Positions 24,463-38,645 of a DNA stretch of 64,000 nt are shown here, one piece after another. The notes beneath the pieces were generated by a model. The model did not search any database. It had not been told where the DNA came from and worked only from the letters and a program-made list of their open reading frames with translations. The DNA lies in the NCBI GenBank assembly GCA_025345505.1, contig JANVCC010000021.1, positions 32,235,851 through 32,299,850 of the forward strand, given 5' to 3'. The translations under genes and the position numbers were made by a program. The stretch's first letter is position 1; each line of letters begins with the position of its first letter. The stretch is from Todiramphus chloris collaris (taxonomy: Eukaryota > Chordata > Aves > Coraciiformes > Alcedinidae).

Positions 24463-24831
24463 ATGTCTGAAGTTAGCCTGGTGGCACATGATTTAAGTGA
24501 CGCTTTCATTTCAGCGAAGGCTTGCTCGCTGCGTGTTTCTTATTATCTGTGTGACACCCTGTGCTGCACCAATTCTGATGTGCAGAATGCCTTGCATTTG
24601 CCCCAGCAGCTGAGGCCAAAGGGTATCTGTTTGGAGCCCGTGGGAGGCTATGCAATGCCAACTGCTGGAAAAAGCCAAGACCCTGGAGCTCTGAAATTTA
24701 TTTCACATCTCTCTATTTTTGGTTTCAGCAGATGCGCATCAGCTTTCTTTGTGAAATATGCCCAGCAATGCTACCACACAGTGCACAGTGATGCTGTGTG
24801 GATAAATCTGTTAATATTTAGAAATAACTAA
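24463..24831 (+). other. Unassigned 122-codon open frame
   Basis: The frame starts at ATG 24463 and ends at a stop on 24829-24831. The peptide is cysteine-rich in its first half (SYYLCDTLCCTNSD) and has no signal peptide or family motif I recognise. The DNA is non-repetitive and of mixed composition, and includes some CpG (near 24500, 24514, 24529 and 24639). There is no CpG island or splice context. A conserved non-coding element or a chance open frame is more likely than a gene. Confidence 0.2.
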
Positions 24832-27660
24832 AATGCTGTAGTAGGGGAGAGTCAAGAACCCTCAAGGAAGTTAATGTCTTGGTATCAAGTCATGATTTGA
24901 ACAGCATGCTGGAAAGGGTGTATGGTCTATTCACTGAATAGTCACGATAAAGCACAGAATAGCTGCTATTTAACAAGCAGTGCCTTCTCTGTGCACTCAG
25001 TGAGAAGAAACAGCAGATGTCATTTACAATGCTTATGTACAGAGAGGCAAAAAGAAAACAGTAGTTGTTATTCTGGCATTCCCTAATTTCTGATTACCTG
25101 ATTTTGTGATGTTAACAGTCTGCTGTGATATTTCTGTAGTGCAGCTTTTGCTAATGTTCAGGCTAGGTCTACCTACTCATCCTCCTTACCTCAGAAAGCT
25201 TTCTTTAAAAAAAATAATTAAATGACAAAAAATCTACCAAAAAAATCCATACTTGATGGGAAGAGGTTAAATAACACAAGTTTTTTTTTCTGTGTACTTT
25301 GCTAATCTGGATACCATGTTAGATTTACAATTGCCTATGAGGTTATCTACCCAGTTGAAGCTCAGAAGAATTTTCAATGACACTCATTTGTAGTAATAAC
25401 TGCTGGGGGAGAGAAAGAGCTTGTGCAATTACAGCTTCTCTTATAGCCATTGCTTATCTGAAGTCTGCCTCCGAGTCAGGAAGCTTTTTCTGTCTTGAGC
25501 AGTGCAGTGAAGAATGACTCCGCTGCCAACAGAATGGAAACTCAAAACGAGATTGAGTTTAAATCCACAGCTGGGATTTGAACACTTGGCACCAGGGATC
25601 ATAAGGGCATTGCAGTAAGACAGAGAATGTTCATGTGTAATGTGTAAGAAACACATCTGGCTTGCCAGTTCTCACAGCAGATTTCCACTATATGGTATAT
25701 GTGTGCTGTCCAATAGATGCTCATCTTTTCAACCTGAAAGAAACCCAAACCAAGTCTGCATGATTTTTTTCTTTTTTATGGTCAGACAAAAATATTTGCC
25801 TGCAGTAAATATTAATTTATTAGAGCTGTCAATTTCAACACAGTGGAAAATGGATTTTCTTTTTGACAAATAAAAGATACAAAATGTCCTATGAAATGTG
25901 GTTACATTGCTCAGGATATCAAAACTCACATAACTGAAGACAATTGGTCTTTCATATATTTTGTAAAATACTGTTTAGGATTTGAGTATATCTTTCAATG
26001 TCTTGCACACTTACAATGAGATGGCCACTAAAGTTATTAATAATATTTAATTCATAAAACAAAAAAAAAAAAGGATTGTTTGCAAAGGTAAAGCTATAGT
26101 AATACATAGCTACAGTCTTACAGATTTTCTTTTCACTGTTTATTCCAGATAAGGTGTGTGTCCTTGCATAATTCTTGATAAATTCAAAAGATCAAAAGAG
26201 AAAGTGCTTCTTTTTAAAAAGCCCTTGTGACCCCTGAAACTAGAGGTGCATATTAATCTTACAGTCAATAATTTTGCCTGAAAATACATAAAATGCATTT
26301 TAATAGAATCAGAGGTAATAGTTTATTGCTGTGAAGGAAAGGTGAAAGCTTCACGGAGAGAGAAAGTGCAAACCAGTCTGGCTTCAAGGACTTAGGGTAA
26401 AACTTGGTACTGTACAGGGAAGCAGGAACAGGAGCAGATTTGGGAATCTGCAGAGGACTCAGTTTGTAGGAATAGAAATAGAGTAGTTTGATAAGAATTT
26501 ATAAATAAGAAAAAAAAAAGTTGACATTATTTATAAGCTCTTTGTAACTTTTGTATTTACTAATGCACTAATCTGCTAGACATTGAACATGTTTTGTTTG
26601 CTGAGAAATATGACAAATTTGTCTGAGATTATAACACCTTTAGATACAGTATATAAACTGTACTTTCAGATATCAAGTCCTCACAAGGAAAAGCTCTTGG
26701 AATGTCCTAAGCTTTGAAAAACAAGGATATCACATGGGATAATTGAAATGCCAGACATAAAGCCATATTAAACTGGGCTTTATCAGTTAAGCCTCTCACA
26801 GATCTGCATGTGCTGTATAAAAAATAGCAAACAAACCAACTGGTATTCTAACTTTCACTTTCAAATGACATGTTTGATTGCATTTTTATAGTATATGAGG
26901 AATAACTAGGATATAGTAATGCAAAAAATGCACACCAAGGATGGACTAAATGTATGAAGAAAACCATGAGAGATACAAAATGTAGACCTGAATCCTCTAT
27001 CGTTTGATTTAAATAGCTTGTAACACTGGACACTATTAAAGAAAGGAATCCAGATTTAGGAATCTTATGGTTTGAGAAAAAGTTCAGTCTGAACTGGATG
27101 AAAAACAAACGCTTTTGCAATTTGCTGAACTAAAAAAAAAAAAAAAAAAGTTTCAAGAGTGCTAGCACATAGTGTTTTGAATTTAAATAGGCTCCCTGCA
27201 GTTGCTCAGTGAAGCTGGCATTCTTGACAGACCAGCAACTTCAGTTTAGTGATCAGCTTTTAGGATCTGTGGCTCTGATAGGAATTGGGATACTTGAGGC
27301 TGTCCCTACTGCAGAATGGGAGATATATACACTGTTGGATTCATCAGCAGTTCATCTATTGAAGCAAGCATGAACCCAAGTATGTTTTGGGGTCAGTGAA
27401 TACACAGTCAGAGGAACTCCTCAGAGAAGCTGAACAGAACTTGCAGTAATAAGGAAAATGTCACTTTTAAGTGACTTCCTTGTCATTTTTTTTCCCCGTT
27501 CTACTGTGGTGTCTTCTTAACTCCCCTTGACAAAGCTTCTCATCTAGTTCAAGACTACTCAAAATTTAATTTAAACAGAAGAATTTTTTGACTGACAAAT
27601 TCAGAGTTTATTCAGTATACCAAATTTTTTCTGGCCATGATATGTTGTCTCTTTGAGTTT

Positions 27661-27742
27661 TCTTTGTTTAGTTTGTTTTTTTTTCTTTGTTTGTTTTTCC
27701 CTTTCTTTCCCTTTTTTTCCCTTTGTTTTCCCTTTTCCCATT
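27661..27742 (+). repeat. T-rich pyrimidine/TG low-complexity tract
   Basis: TTTGTTT units pass into CCCTTT units over about 80 bases. The minus strand of this tract is purine-rich and gives a meaningless Lys-rich open frame. Confidence 0.8.
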
Positions 27743-30700
27743 TTTTAAAATATTTTTCTCTTGTCAGAACATCTTTGCTGGCTGCAAATTTTTCGTGCTT
27801 CACATGATTAGACACTGACAACTCAGATACTGATTTACTGCTGAAAGTTCATACTCCTCCCACCCTTCAATTAAGTGGTTTATCCATTCCTTATTGCAGG
27901 ACATGTCATGTCTATGTAACAGTTCCCTGCCCTGCTTCCACATAGATCTGTTGCATCACTCTCTGTCAACCAAGAACCCTCTAAATAAATATGTAACTCA
28001 GTTTATACTTTGCTTTACACAATGTTCTTACAAAACATGTTTTGTTACTTTGAGTATTGTTCTGCCAAGTGAATAACACCGAGCATTTTCGTAAGTATGT
28101 ATTAAGGCTAGAAATATGGACCTGTGTTTACTTTGCACTACATTTACCTTGGCAAAATGAAGATCAGGTTCTTAAAATATGATAGGACAATAACCATTAA
28201 GTTCTCACCTCTTAACCTTTCATTCTGGCTTTTCATTTTTATGTATTAACTACAGTGCTTTCTTTCATTCTGATTTATTTTATTGTACTTTCCCATCAGG
28301 CCTGCAGTAACACTGCTTTCTGTAGCTTCTGTGTGCAAAACACACACTCGTGTAGCAATCCAAATTTTGTTTATTCCATTTCAGGGGCAAGCAGCTTTGA
28401 AGTAAAGTACCATGATCGCTAATTTCCTTCATAGTTTCTCTTGCATCAGGTTGCAAATTCTTTGACCACTATTGTAGGCAGAAGTATACTATAAAGTCAA
28501 AAGAGTATTGATATATGAAGGAATCCATTAACTGTTTGTGGCTGTGATTTTTCTTGTCTATGGTGTGCAAGATTCAATATATATTCTACCGAACAAACCC
28601 ATAGCTCATACACACTACAAAACAGTTTCAGGTGGTTTCACTCATACAGAATACTTTTGTCTGCTAAAACTATTTTGGAATTATGCTGCTGACATTTCAG
28701 CCATTGAAGTGGCCTTTCTTTGCTCTAATTAGGCAGCTGAGACTGTCAGTTTTTTCTATGTGAAATTTTCATGAGATTTATAGTGGCTTCTTCTTCAAAA
28801 GGCATTAGCTGTAAAAGACATACCTGGGCAGAAAAACGTACTGCTTTGCAAATGTTCAGGTTGTGCCTGACAGTGTGAAGATTGCTGTTGAAGACAATCT
28901 GGTGCAGGATGGCTGTTTGGTGCTGCTCTGTTCAGCCAGTAAGGGCAGGGTAATTTGACAAAGTCTTCTTCAAAAATTAACTGTATACATCCCAGGCTTG
29001 TCTTGTGAGTACAACAGTCAGGGCTACCTTTGATAGCTCTGTAGAGATTTTCATGACCATTGGCAGGATACATTCTGTAAACTGTATTCAGTCATTGTAT
29101 GGAACAGGCTTCTTTTCAGTGCTTTCCTGAGGTTTGTAGGAAAAGACTCTGCACAGCCCCTTCCTTCTCTGAAGCAGTGCATCTGTAGACCACATGGCAG
29201 GATTTGCTAGCTCTTAGGCTTCTGGGTACTGTGAAGATGCTGAACTGTATGAAGAAGGAGGGAAAGTGTTGCACCGCTGAATTCCCCTCGATACCTCATC
29301 TATTATTTGCTTCACTTTAAGATTTTAGAACTCTTGAAAGAACAAGGCCTGGTAAAGATTTCAATTAAAATAGACAGCAGGGTGGTATACTAGCAGGAGT
29401 TGTTGTTTTGTTACTGAGGAAAAAAAAAATGCAAAAGTGAGGTATATGAAAATCAGAGCTCAGAGTGTATAGTGTATGTAGTTCTGCAAGACCTACTATA
29501 CAAGATACATCTCTGCTTGTCAGCGAGACTGGATTTTTAGGAGCAGATGATTTGATATTTAGAACAAGTCAACTTGCCAATGTCATTACTTCAGTATCTT
29601 CCAGTATATACGCTCCCTGTTCAAATCAATACAATACCCATCCTCAGCTTTCATTAAACATAAGCCAAATGTCACCATGTCCTAGAAGTGTGCTGCAAGA
29701 TTACAATGTGTAGCTGCCTTCTGCTTATACATGAGTAAGCTTGTGCTAAGTTCACTTTAAACCAGATTTTCTTCCTCTTCCTTGCTTCCTTACCCTCTTG
29801 CTTTTTTTCCCTTTCCTTGTAAGGGTTTAATTTTCACTAGCTTGCCAAAAGCATAATTATACTTGCTGCATATAAATACCCAGTGGAGATCAGAAGAGAT
29901 GACAGAGAAAGTAATTTTTAGAATTCTAAAAAAAATTGCAAATATAAACTGAAAGTACTGACAAGATTGGAAGTGTGTGGGCTGGATCACTAATTTCCAC
30001 TAGGGCAGGCTTCCTTCAAGGGGAAAATATGGTTAAATTAGACACGCTTAGGTAATGAATTACTTGCATATCTCTAATGAGCACTTCAGATTACCTGCTA
30101 TTAGAATTCTAGTACACCCAACATAAATTTGGCTAGGACACTGCCTACACAACTCTCTATTTCAGAAAAAAAAGAATTACATTTAATTTTTAGTATATGG
30201 GCATTTCATTTGACCATAAGGTGTTGTGTGTATTAATATAAAATTCTGTCAGTTTATGTAGGGTTTAGCTACACATATACACAGAAAACACAGGCTGGAA
30301 TATGTGGAGAGTCCTTGTTCTTTGTGTTAAATTGTGATTCACTGAATTCCAGTGAGGCAACTTTAGCAGATTGAAATAGAAACATCCCCAGTACCTTTTA
30401 GCACGATCTGCTTGCTGATCTGCATTTGTAAAAGAACAGAGTAGTTCTGTATGTTAGTACATAATAATTTTAAAGTTGTCAGGGCATTGATTTATTACTT
30501 TGTGTAACCTTTGATGGAACATGTGGACTGTAGGTTGGACAATGAAGTCACAGATACATAGTTTGCGTTATTTAGTTATGATGATATTTTGACACAGGTT
30601 TTAGTCCTGTTAGCATGGTTTAAAGAAGAAGATCATTAAGGTGAAATTCATATGTTCTGATCAGAAATCCCCTGTAGTCAATGAAAAGACTTCTGTTAAT

Positions 30701-33700
30701 GCAAACAGACTTTATATTAGACTGAAAACCTTCTCCTTCAAGGATCTTCCCAGCTCTGCAGTCACTTATTTTTATAGATTGCTTTTTCTCTAATTCTCTT
30801 TACTACAGTGTCTCTTCCTGATCTCTTGTTCTAGGTTTTGTCATAATACCTTTTTCCATCTGGGCTTATATTCTGGATCTCACTGTTAACTTTTGTAGAC
30901 TTCTACTAATGAGTTAAATCACTGTCTTTTGTCTTCGTTCAAATAACTCTTCAAAACTCATCCTTTTTATGGAGCCTTTAGGGAAAACTTAAAAATTGAC
31001 TTAAAGAAATCTGAAATGCAAATAATATACTTGGCAAAATATACAATATAGTTAATCACTTTCACTGGAAAACTGGTTTTCCAGCATACTTGGGAATATT
31101 GTTATTTCCCATGTGTTTTTTCCATATGCCATGGTTTGTTTTTTTTTTTTTTCATTCCCCACTAGTGTTTTGTTCATTGTCATTAGAGAACTTCCACATT
31201 TGGTTTATTATCACTAACATTTAAAAATTTTTACACAAGGTTCCTGACCTTATTTCCCTATAAAATGTGTGATTCCTACATGGGGTTAATATATCTGTGT
31301 ATGTAGAAACTCAATAGATCTTATGCCTAAAAATACTCTGCTGCTTCTGAACATACTTAATTTTATCAAGCAGTTGTATTTTAAAAACACATATATAAAT
31401 TTACGTGAATATCTGACCAAGGTCATAAGTAAAATACATGTTAACATTGCAAACACTAAAAAATTGTCCTGTAATATTTTCTGATTTTTGAACATTTCTT
31501 TTACGTTGCTCTATGCAAGTATAATCAAGCTTTTTTATTGCCTTCTATGGTTATAGCGAAAGGGTTTATTAGAGGAATACTGACAGGTGTATACAAATGC
31601 ATGTTAAACCTCTCTGAATATACAAAAGATGAATAAATGAGTTGAAGGTAGAATATTTCTCTATCCTTTCTGTATGCTTTAAATTTCATGTCAACCTTTC
31701 CCTGTCTGTGTCAGGTCATGAGTGACATTTGAACAGCAATTTTTGTTTCACATGTGGCATATCTAGGCTGTCTCTGGGTTTCTCTGGGTTTCTCTTAAAA
31801 AATAAGAACAGCCCCTTCCCTCCCCCCAAAACCCACAAACCCAGAACAACTCCGTAATGATGCAATTTCCAAAGCCCTCTGTGTCACCACTAGAAGCAAA
31901 TACACTAGTCATTCTTTTGTCATACAGAATCAATACAGTATCTTATTTGTTAGAATTTTGCATACATATGAAGAATATTTTGTTAGAAACAAAGACTACC
32001 AGCATCCTTATAATTGCAAAATGTTTCAAATATCATCTGTCTATTATCACCGGAATAATATCATCAAACACAACCATTTTGGTTTTAACAAATAAAGTAA
32101 GATGTTAGCTGTTGGTTTATACCTTGTGATACCACCATAAGAAGGGAAACACTCTACTGATTTGCACAAGGATCCATTTCCGCGTACAATGCTTAAATGT
32201 TAAATAACTTCTTTCTATGTATATTTTGCAACCAAAGTTAAATGTAATAAATACAGAAAACAAATTAAATCTAGCAATATTTGAAATGACAGGCTCAGAT
32301 TTTCCTCAGCTGAGTTAGATCTCAGAGTTAAATACAGAGGGGTTATTATGACTCTGCTTACTAATAATTGTAATTATCATAAATGAAAAGGATAATTATT
32401 ATATTTACTTTGCATATGGACCCTCACAAAACAGCATGTTATCTCAGGACTCATGTGCAAAGAAAATATAACAGTTAGTTATTCTAATAAGGCTTACTGA
32501 AAATCTACTCCAGAAACTTTATTTTTTATCAAATGTGTGAAACCAAACACTTATCTATGAAGAAAATATAATGAGAAGAAAAAGTAGGGCTGCTTGGCAT
32601 AAGATAATATTTAATGCAAGACACTCGCATGATGTTCTCTTCAAGATCAGAAACTTGTTGGTTATCTTTGGGTATGTTTCAACAGGAGGTCTGTTTTTTT
32701 ATTTTTGTCTTGAGAGATGTTTCTCTTTACAGTTGACATCAAGCTTTCACATCAAAACTTCACATGTATAAACAAGATCAAAAGTTTTGAAAAACTTTAA
32801 ATTCCTCAGTCAGCATCTCTTTTCATGAGCTCAGTCATAACGTTACTTCACATACTGTGGTATGGCTGTTTTCCCTGATTCCTTTTAGTTATTTTTCATA
32901 ACTGTGTGAAAAAATTAATGGTGTTACAATCTGACGAATGGAACAGCATCACGAAATGGGGTAAATGAATAGTCTGGATCAAAAGATCTGGATCTAAATT
33001 TATAACTTGCATGGATTGATAAGGAATAAACTAAATATTTGGAACTGTTGTACTCTGTTGCTTTTCAAAACTGATATATTTTTTTAAGTTAAAGAACAGT
33101 GGATCTTCATGCATACACCTGCATCTTGGATAATCTATGCAAAATCAAAGCTAGATGTTGGGGAATCATCAGCAGGTACTTGACAGAATCCCTTGTTTCA
33201 TTTTGGTTTACTTTTTTAATAGGTAACCACAAGATCAGAAAATGAAAAATCAGTAAACCTTTACAAATTATGTGGTGTTTTCTGAACATTGTATAGTTTC
33301 TTCTGTCATTGAAGGGCTGAATTTTTTTGCTGGTGTGAGCCAGTATGGTTCCATCAACTTTATGGAGCAACAGTGGTGTTCCAGGGATTTATGTCAATTA
33401 AAACTGGATTTTAGATTGTATTCTTTAGTTTTGTTTTATTTTATTTTACCATATTCTGAATGGAAACTGTTTTAAGTGCCATTACATATTTCTTCCTAGT
33501 GACATTTGTTTGACCTTAAAAATGTTAAAGTTGACACCCAAATAGGATTTTCTTAATGTAGAAGGCATTGTGATGTTCATTTAGGTGTTGTCTGTTTCCC
33601 ATTTTATGAACTTACAGTATAGTTCATCTAACTTCTCTGAGTTGAGCTGAAAGCCTTGTATTGGGAGCTGTAGCTATCAGTGGAAGTAAATGATTTGCCA

Positions 33701-34252
33701 CTAGTTACAAGGTATTTTTTTTGCCCCTTAAGCAGCAGTAGTCAGGAAGCCTGGGACAGGATAAAAAAAATCAAAATAATTGGATGTAAGAAATCTGAAG
33801 GTACAGCAGCGACATAATTTTTTTTTTTTACAGGTAACTGTAGAATTTGAATAATTTAACCTTTAAAATGTTGTTTATTCTGTTGTGATCAAGAGGAAAA
33901 AATGTCACTCCTTTCTTTTACTGATGCCATTTACAGGGTATGATTACAGATGCACGGTGTAGGTGCTTGTGTACAAGGAGCCTTCATCTCAGTGAGAAGC
34001 TTTGCTGTGTGAAACAAATCAACCAGAACAATTAAAAATGAAAATCACACTTGGATTTACCTAATATCACTTTGGGCATTTACAAAGTGAAGAGTTTGGC
34101 TTGTGAAACTAGCTAGGAAAAATCTGGCATAAACTAAGAAGAGCTTTCAGGTTTATCACCAAAAATATGACCATTTTTTTGCTTTGTTAAACAGGCATTT
34201 GTAGTCGCCCTATCTCTTATACTCTGGAACTGGCTGCTGCCTGGGCACTATG

Positions 34253-34482
34253 TAGAACAGTGGCTCCCTCTGGGCTGGGGCTGGCAGCTGTGGGTGTCCC
34301 CACAGGGGTGGCAGGACAGGCCCTGACAACCCAGCCAGGAGCAGGGCAGCTGGCAGGATGTGGGGTAGCCCCAGCCCTGGGTGTCAGGCACCTCCTTGGG
34401 GCCAGGCTGAGGCCAGGCTGGGAGTCAGGACAAGGTCTGGACCAGTGGGAGGAGAGATGGATTCAGGCAGGGCAGTTCATGG
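34253..34482. other. GC-rich, CpG-free block of unknown origin
   Basis: In 34261-34320, 43 of 60 bases are G or C, against a strongly AT-rich neighbourhood. No CpG occurs in the block, so it is not a CpG-island promoter. It contains a near-perfect 11-bp tandem pair (GGCCAGGCTGA / GGCCAGGCTGG, 34400-34421) and many GCAGG, CTGGG and CAGCC words. The plus strand is open from 34260 to 34637 (125 codons), but the encoded peptide is Gly/Ala/Leu-rich low complexity and the openness follows from composition. It may be a fragment of an old repeat or a minisatellite seed; I recognise no family. Confidence 0.6.
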
Positions 34483-35465
34483 ACGCGATCATGAGTGGTA
34501 GCACCTGCTCCTTACAACAGCACATGCTCCACTTGTGCATCCTTTATATTGTGTGTGCAGTGGTACAAGCCATTAAAATTGCTGTCGTAGGTGACCAAAT
34601 CAAAAGACGTTGGAATGAATGTTTCCAGGTGCTGTAAAACAGTCTGTTTTAAATTTTGTAACCTCCTGAAGTTGGAAAGTCACTATTCTCTTGCTGTTGT
34701 TTGAGGAGATGCAGTTCAGACTATCATTATCACACTGTGTATTAGCAGTGCTATGTGCTGCCTGGTACTAGTCACTGTGGAGCTGGGAAGATCTTTACTA
34801 CAAAGACCCTTATTCACAGAGTCATACCCATATGTGATTTGACAGCACGACTTCACCACTGGTGGGAAGATGGTGGTGTGATGGCTCTCTTTAATATTCC
34901 TCTTCTGGGAAAGCCAACAGAAATGTGTTCATGGAAAAGTGAGAATAAATCAAGGAACACAGATCAGAACTTTGTAGTAGAACATTGTGTGCTTTAAATT
35001 ATGACTAATATGCTCCAAAAAATGGCCTGAAAATGTCTCTTCCTTGTGCCTTCCAAAAAATGTATTTTCTGGAATGTATTGCTTCACCTAGAATATATTA
35101 TGTTATATGCTGTGCCACTGCAGATAGTCCACTGAAAATACTTTGCTTGCCTTATGAATCATGGCCTGTAGCATGCCTTAGGGCATGGCACTTGTGGGGC
35201 TCAAGTGATAGCTGAGTTACTATATATGCACTGTATAGTTGCTTATACTTACTTTAACATAAAACAGCACATTTACACATTAGACAAGCACAAAATGGTC
35301 CATGTGGAACTACTTGCACTTGAGGCAAAGTGTCCTTGTGGAGGTTTGAAGTGTGAAGTGAATTTTATCATTTTAAATTGTACAAATAAGCAGAAAAGAA
35401 AGTTATTTTGTATTCTTTTTCCTGTTTCAGGGCACTCAAGGGGAAGATTTTCCCTTTTTATCTGC

Positions 35466-35505
35466 TTTTTTTTTTTCTTTTTCTTTTTTTTTTTTTTTTT
35501 TTTTT
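35466..35505 (+). repeat. T-rich homopolymer tract
   Basis: About 40 bases of T with two C interruptions. It is length-unstable and the exact length is uncertain. Confidence 0.9.
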
Positions 35506-36681
35506 AATTTTTTGGAAAGGGTGGGAGGGCTAAGACAAATTATCTTTTTCTTAAGGGAGTAAGCCACTTCCCCAAGGAATATAAAATATAATAAAGCATA
35601 TGGGAGAGTGAGTCTCTCAAAGCTTACTTGACATGTGTGAGGAGTAAATGTATTTTGTGTTTTATTATGTAGAGCTTTTTGTTTAGATGGGTAGAAAATG
35701 AAAAGAAAATAACTGCGTTTGGTTCATGGTCTGTCAGGAAAAGTGTTGTACATTTCTCTTTTCCTGGGAAAGCACTAGCCACTGGACATACCAGCTTCAT
35801 ATTTGAATATATTTCAGGATTAATCTTACAGGTTGTATCATTTGTCTCCTACTTGAAACACCATTATATGCAGAAGGGTAGTGCAGTGTGGAATTTATCC
35901 CTTTAGCTTACAGGTTTTTGGGCAGGCTTGCTGTTTCTGAGGTCTTTAAAAAAAAAAAAAAAATTGTCAGATCTTATGATTTAGTTCTTTTAATTCAAAG
36001 TTGTATTTTTCCCGGGAAACTTTCTGAAAGATGTTCACCAAAACATAGTAAACAACTTTAATTATTTGCATTTAGTAATTCAGGTTGAAGTATTGCCAGC
36101 ATGTAGTGGCTGATCTGGAGAAAACTGTGCAGCAACAGTAATTCAGAGACCAAAATCTGTTTCTTTGAGCTTGCAATGCACTATGATATTCAGAGGAGTA
36201 AAACCGAAGTCTCTGTGTGGAAGGCTTTGGAATTACATCTGATAATGAAGCCACTACATCCTACTCATCATACTACAATAGTATGCTACAAGTAAAATGC
36301 CTGATGAAACAGGTGAGGATTCCTTTTTTCTCCATGACTATGAAAGCTTTGACAGTTGCCTTTTCAAACCTAGAATGTCTGAGTTTCATGGGGAGCTCAG
36401 GACTGTTTAATGAGGGGTGGTCTCTAAAGCTGCCTGGGACTGCATAGACAGGGCAATCTGGAAATCAGCCTCTCTAGCATGTAGTTCACTATGTGTTAAG
36501 GCCTCATTTTAATTTACAGTCCATAATATAGTTTCTTTGGCAGGGATTCATAAATCTCCATTTCACCCATACAACTGCTGCATGATAATGGAGCTTTCAC
36601 TGGTGCTGCCTCTATCTCCATGAAGCCTGCCTCTTAGGACATGCAGAATTCAGCAGTAGGAATATCACCCGATGTCAGTTC

Positions 36682-36885
36682 TTGCAGACACCTAATGTTA
36701 TTGAAAAATGTGCTGGTAACTCACATTGCTATGCAGGTCCATGGTCATTAAAATTTTATCATATAAACCCTGCCGCCTGCACCGAAGAGGAATTGAGAGC
36801 CTTAGCAGAGGATGATCATGTATTTCATCAGAATCTTCTGAAAGGGAAAAACCAGCGGGTTCAGAGCAGGAAGGAAACAGAGTAA
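36682..36885 (+). other. Unassigned 67-codon open frame
   Basis: A short plus-strand frame whose second half reads like an acidic-then-basic helix (ACTEEELRALAEDDHVF, then a Lys/Arg-rich end). This balanced composition differs from the F/L/K-rich nonsense typical of chance frames in this AT-rich DNA. I do not recognise the sequence, and there is no clear splice-site or promoter context. It could be a chance frame or an unrecognised exon. Confidence 0.2.
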
Positions 36886-38645
36886 CATTCCCTTTAATTT
36901 AAATATAATATAATATAATGTCAAACCCCTGGAAATTGACATTTATCTACTGTAGTTCATTTTAACTTTTTCCCCAGAGTGGCTCAATGTCCCATGGTTG
37001 CACAACAGTTCAAACGAGTTGCACATGATGTAATTTTCATATGTTTCTCCTGCAAGGCAGATATTTATCAAAACATGCAACAGATAGCTGAAGCAAGAGG
37101 CAGCAAGCTATAGATTATAACATTGATTCATCAGGGGTCAGACTGACAAATTAGTAGGTTTAGAGGCTAGGCCATTTGTGCTTCCTAGCACTGACGCAGG
37201 TAGAAACTGGCAGGCAGATAATTAAGCAGAGTATTTTGGAGGTAAGACAATTAAGAAATTTCAATTAAAAAAAAAATAGCTCAGGCATTTATTGGCCGAA
37301 GTCTTTTAGGTTGTTTTTAGCAAAGGATCAAATGGAAGGAGTTTGCCTTGCTTATGGTTTTACCAATATTCTTTTTTATTCTTAATATATTGATTTTTTA
37401 TGTGTGGTTTGCTTTTCAGTTACTATTAAAATTAGAGAAAAAACATTGCAAAATTATTTACTTTTAAAATATGTAGGAAATATTTAGGAAATGCTTAATC
37501 TGGATTAAATACATGAAAAAGGTCAATTTGAGATAAGTTTTTTGAAGTGATCTCCCCTTCTTTTTTTTTCCCTCAAATAGCTGAATACATGTCTTGAGAT
37601 AGCTGGTATAAGAAATTACACCTAGCTCGAAATGAAAACAAAGGGACTCTTTCTGAGTTTCTCAGAAATTCTTTTTTTTTTTTTTTTTAACCCACAGCAT
37701 GTTGGCAAATTTTAGATTCACTGGTTTTCCCCTGAAGAGTGATAAGAACCATAAACAGAAGTTTCTCACCCATAACCTGTATTTACATAAATAAAATATA
37801 CTTGTTCCTTAAATGAATAAAGACAAAACCAGATTTACTACAAGTAAAAAGTATTTCCATTCTCATAATTTATGCATACATGATCTATTTCAGTGTTAGG
37901 TGGACTTGAATGATTAATGAATGCAGGAAAGGAAAACCCCAATTGTCCTAGAAGATTGGCATCTACATGTTCTTACTTTAAAAGCTAAAAAGGGGACTTT
38001 TTTCTGTAAAACATTAGGACTAGTGCCAAACACTTCAAAAGTACTTAAAATGAGAACAAATGTTTTCATTATTTGATGAAATTAAGGAGGAAAAATAATG
38101 TATTTTCTTATTGAGAAGTAATGTTTATCCCCAGAATTAATAACAGTGGGTATTGCGTGAATGCTTTTTTTCTGGACTTCTGGATTTCTTCTTATTCTTT
38201 ATTGTAATATTGGCTTTAGATCAAATGGCCAACTAGCAAGTTCTTAAGTTATCTTTGTAACTGTACATATCATAACAATGATATTATTTCACTTATGAGT
38301 TAAAAGTGCTTTTTTTTTCAACTCTTGGCTTATCTTCTCTTTTTTTACGGATGTGTGCACATTCGTATATTTCTATGTCAGGCTAACTTTTTCTAAATAG
38401 AAGTAATTTGTTATGCTGGCTTGCCCCATGTTTTTTAATAACTTAAGCAACAATTAAGGGAGGGTCTGGCACTACAGTGAGAAAACATTGGCAAACTACA
38501 GATGAGCAAAGATACGTTGATGTTCAAAAAACTACCTGTCCTCTCAGAAAAACTTTATATTCTGACCTACGGGTTTTGGGTTTTTTTTCCTTTCCTATTT
38601 TGTTATAAGGGAGTGATTATGCATGTGCAAGAGCTACTCCCACTT

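Larger units (their letters stand above)
23186..34252. other. Unique AT-rich DNA, no gene seen
   Basis: Eleven kilobases without recognisable repeats of a known family. Simple tracts: T17 at 23543-23559, A18 at 27132-27149, a T/C-rich tract at 27661-27742 (TTTGTTT passing to CCCTTT units), and a 10-bp tandem pair TCTCTGGGTT at 31771-31790. The only stretch with a longish plus-strand open frame is 24463-24831, listed separately. Confidence 0.45.

Noticed and set aside
27612-27821. 69-codon Lys-rich minus frame
   Set aside because: Antisense of the T/C-rich low-complexity tract.
34260-34637. 125-codon plus-strand open frame
   Set aside because: Low-complexity Gly/Ala/Leu peptide that follows from the GC-rich block; no start context, domain or CpG island.
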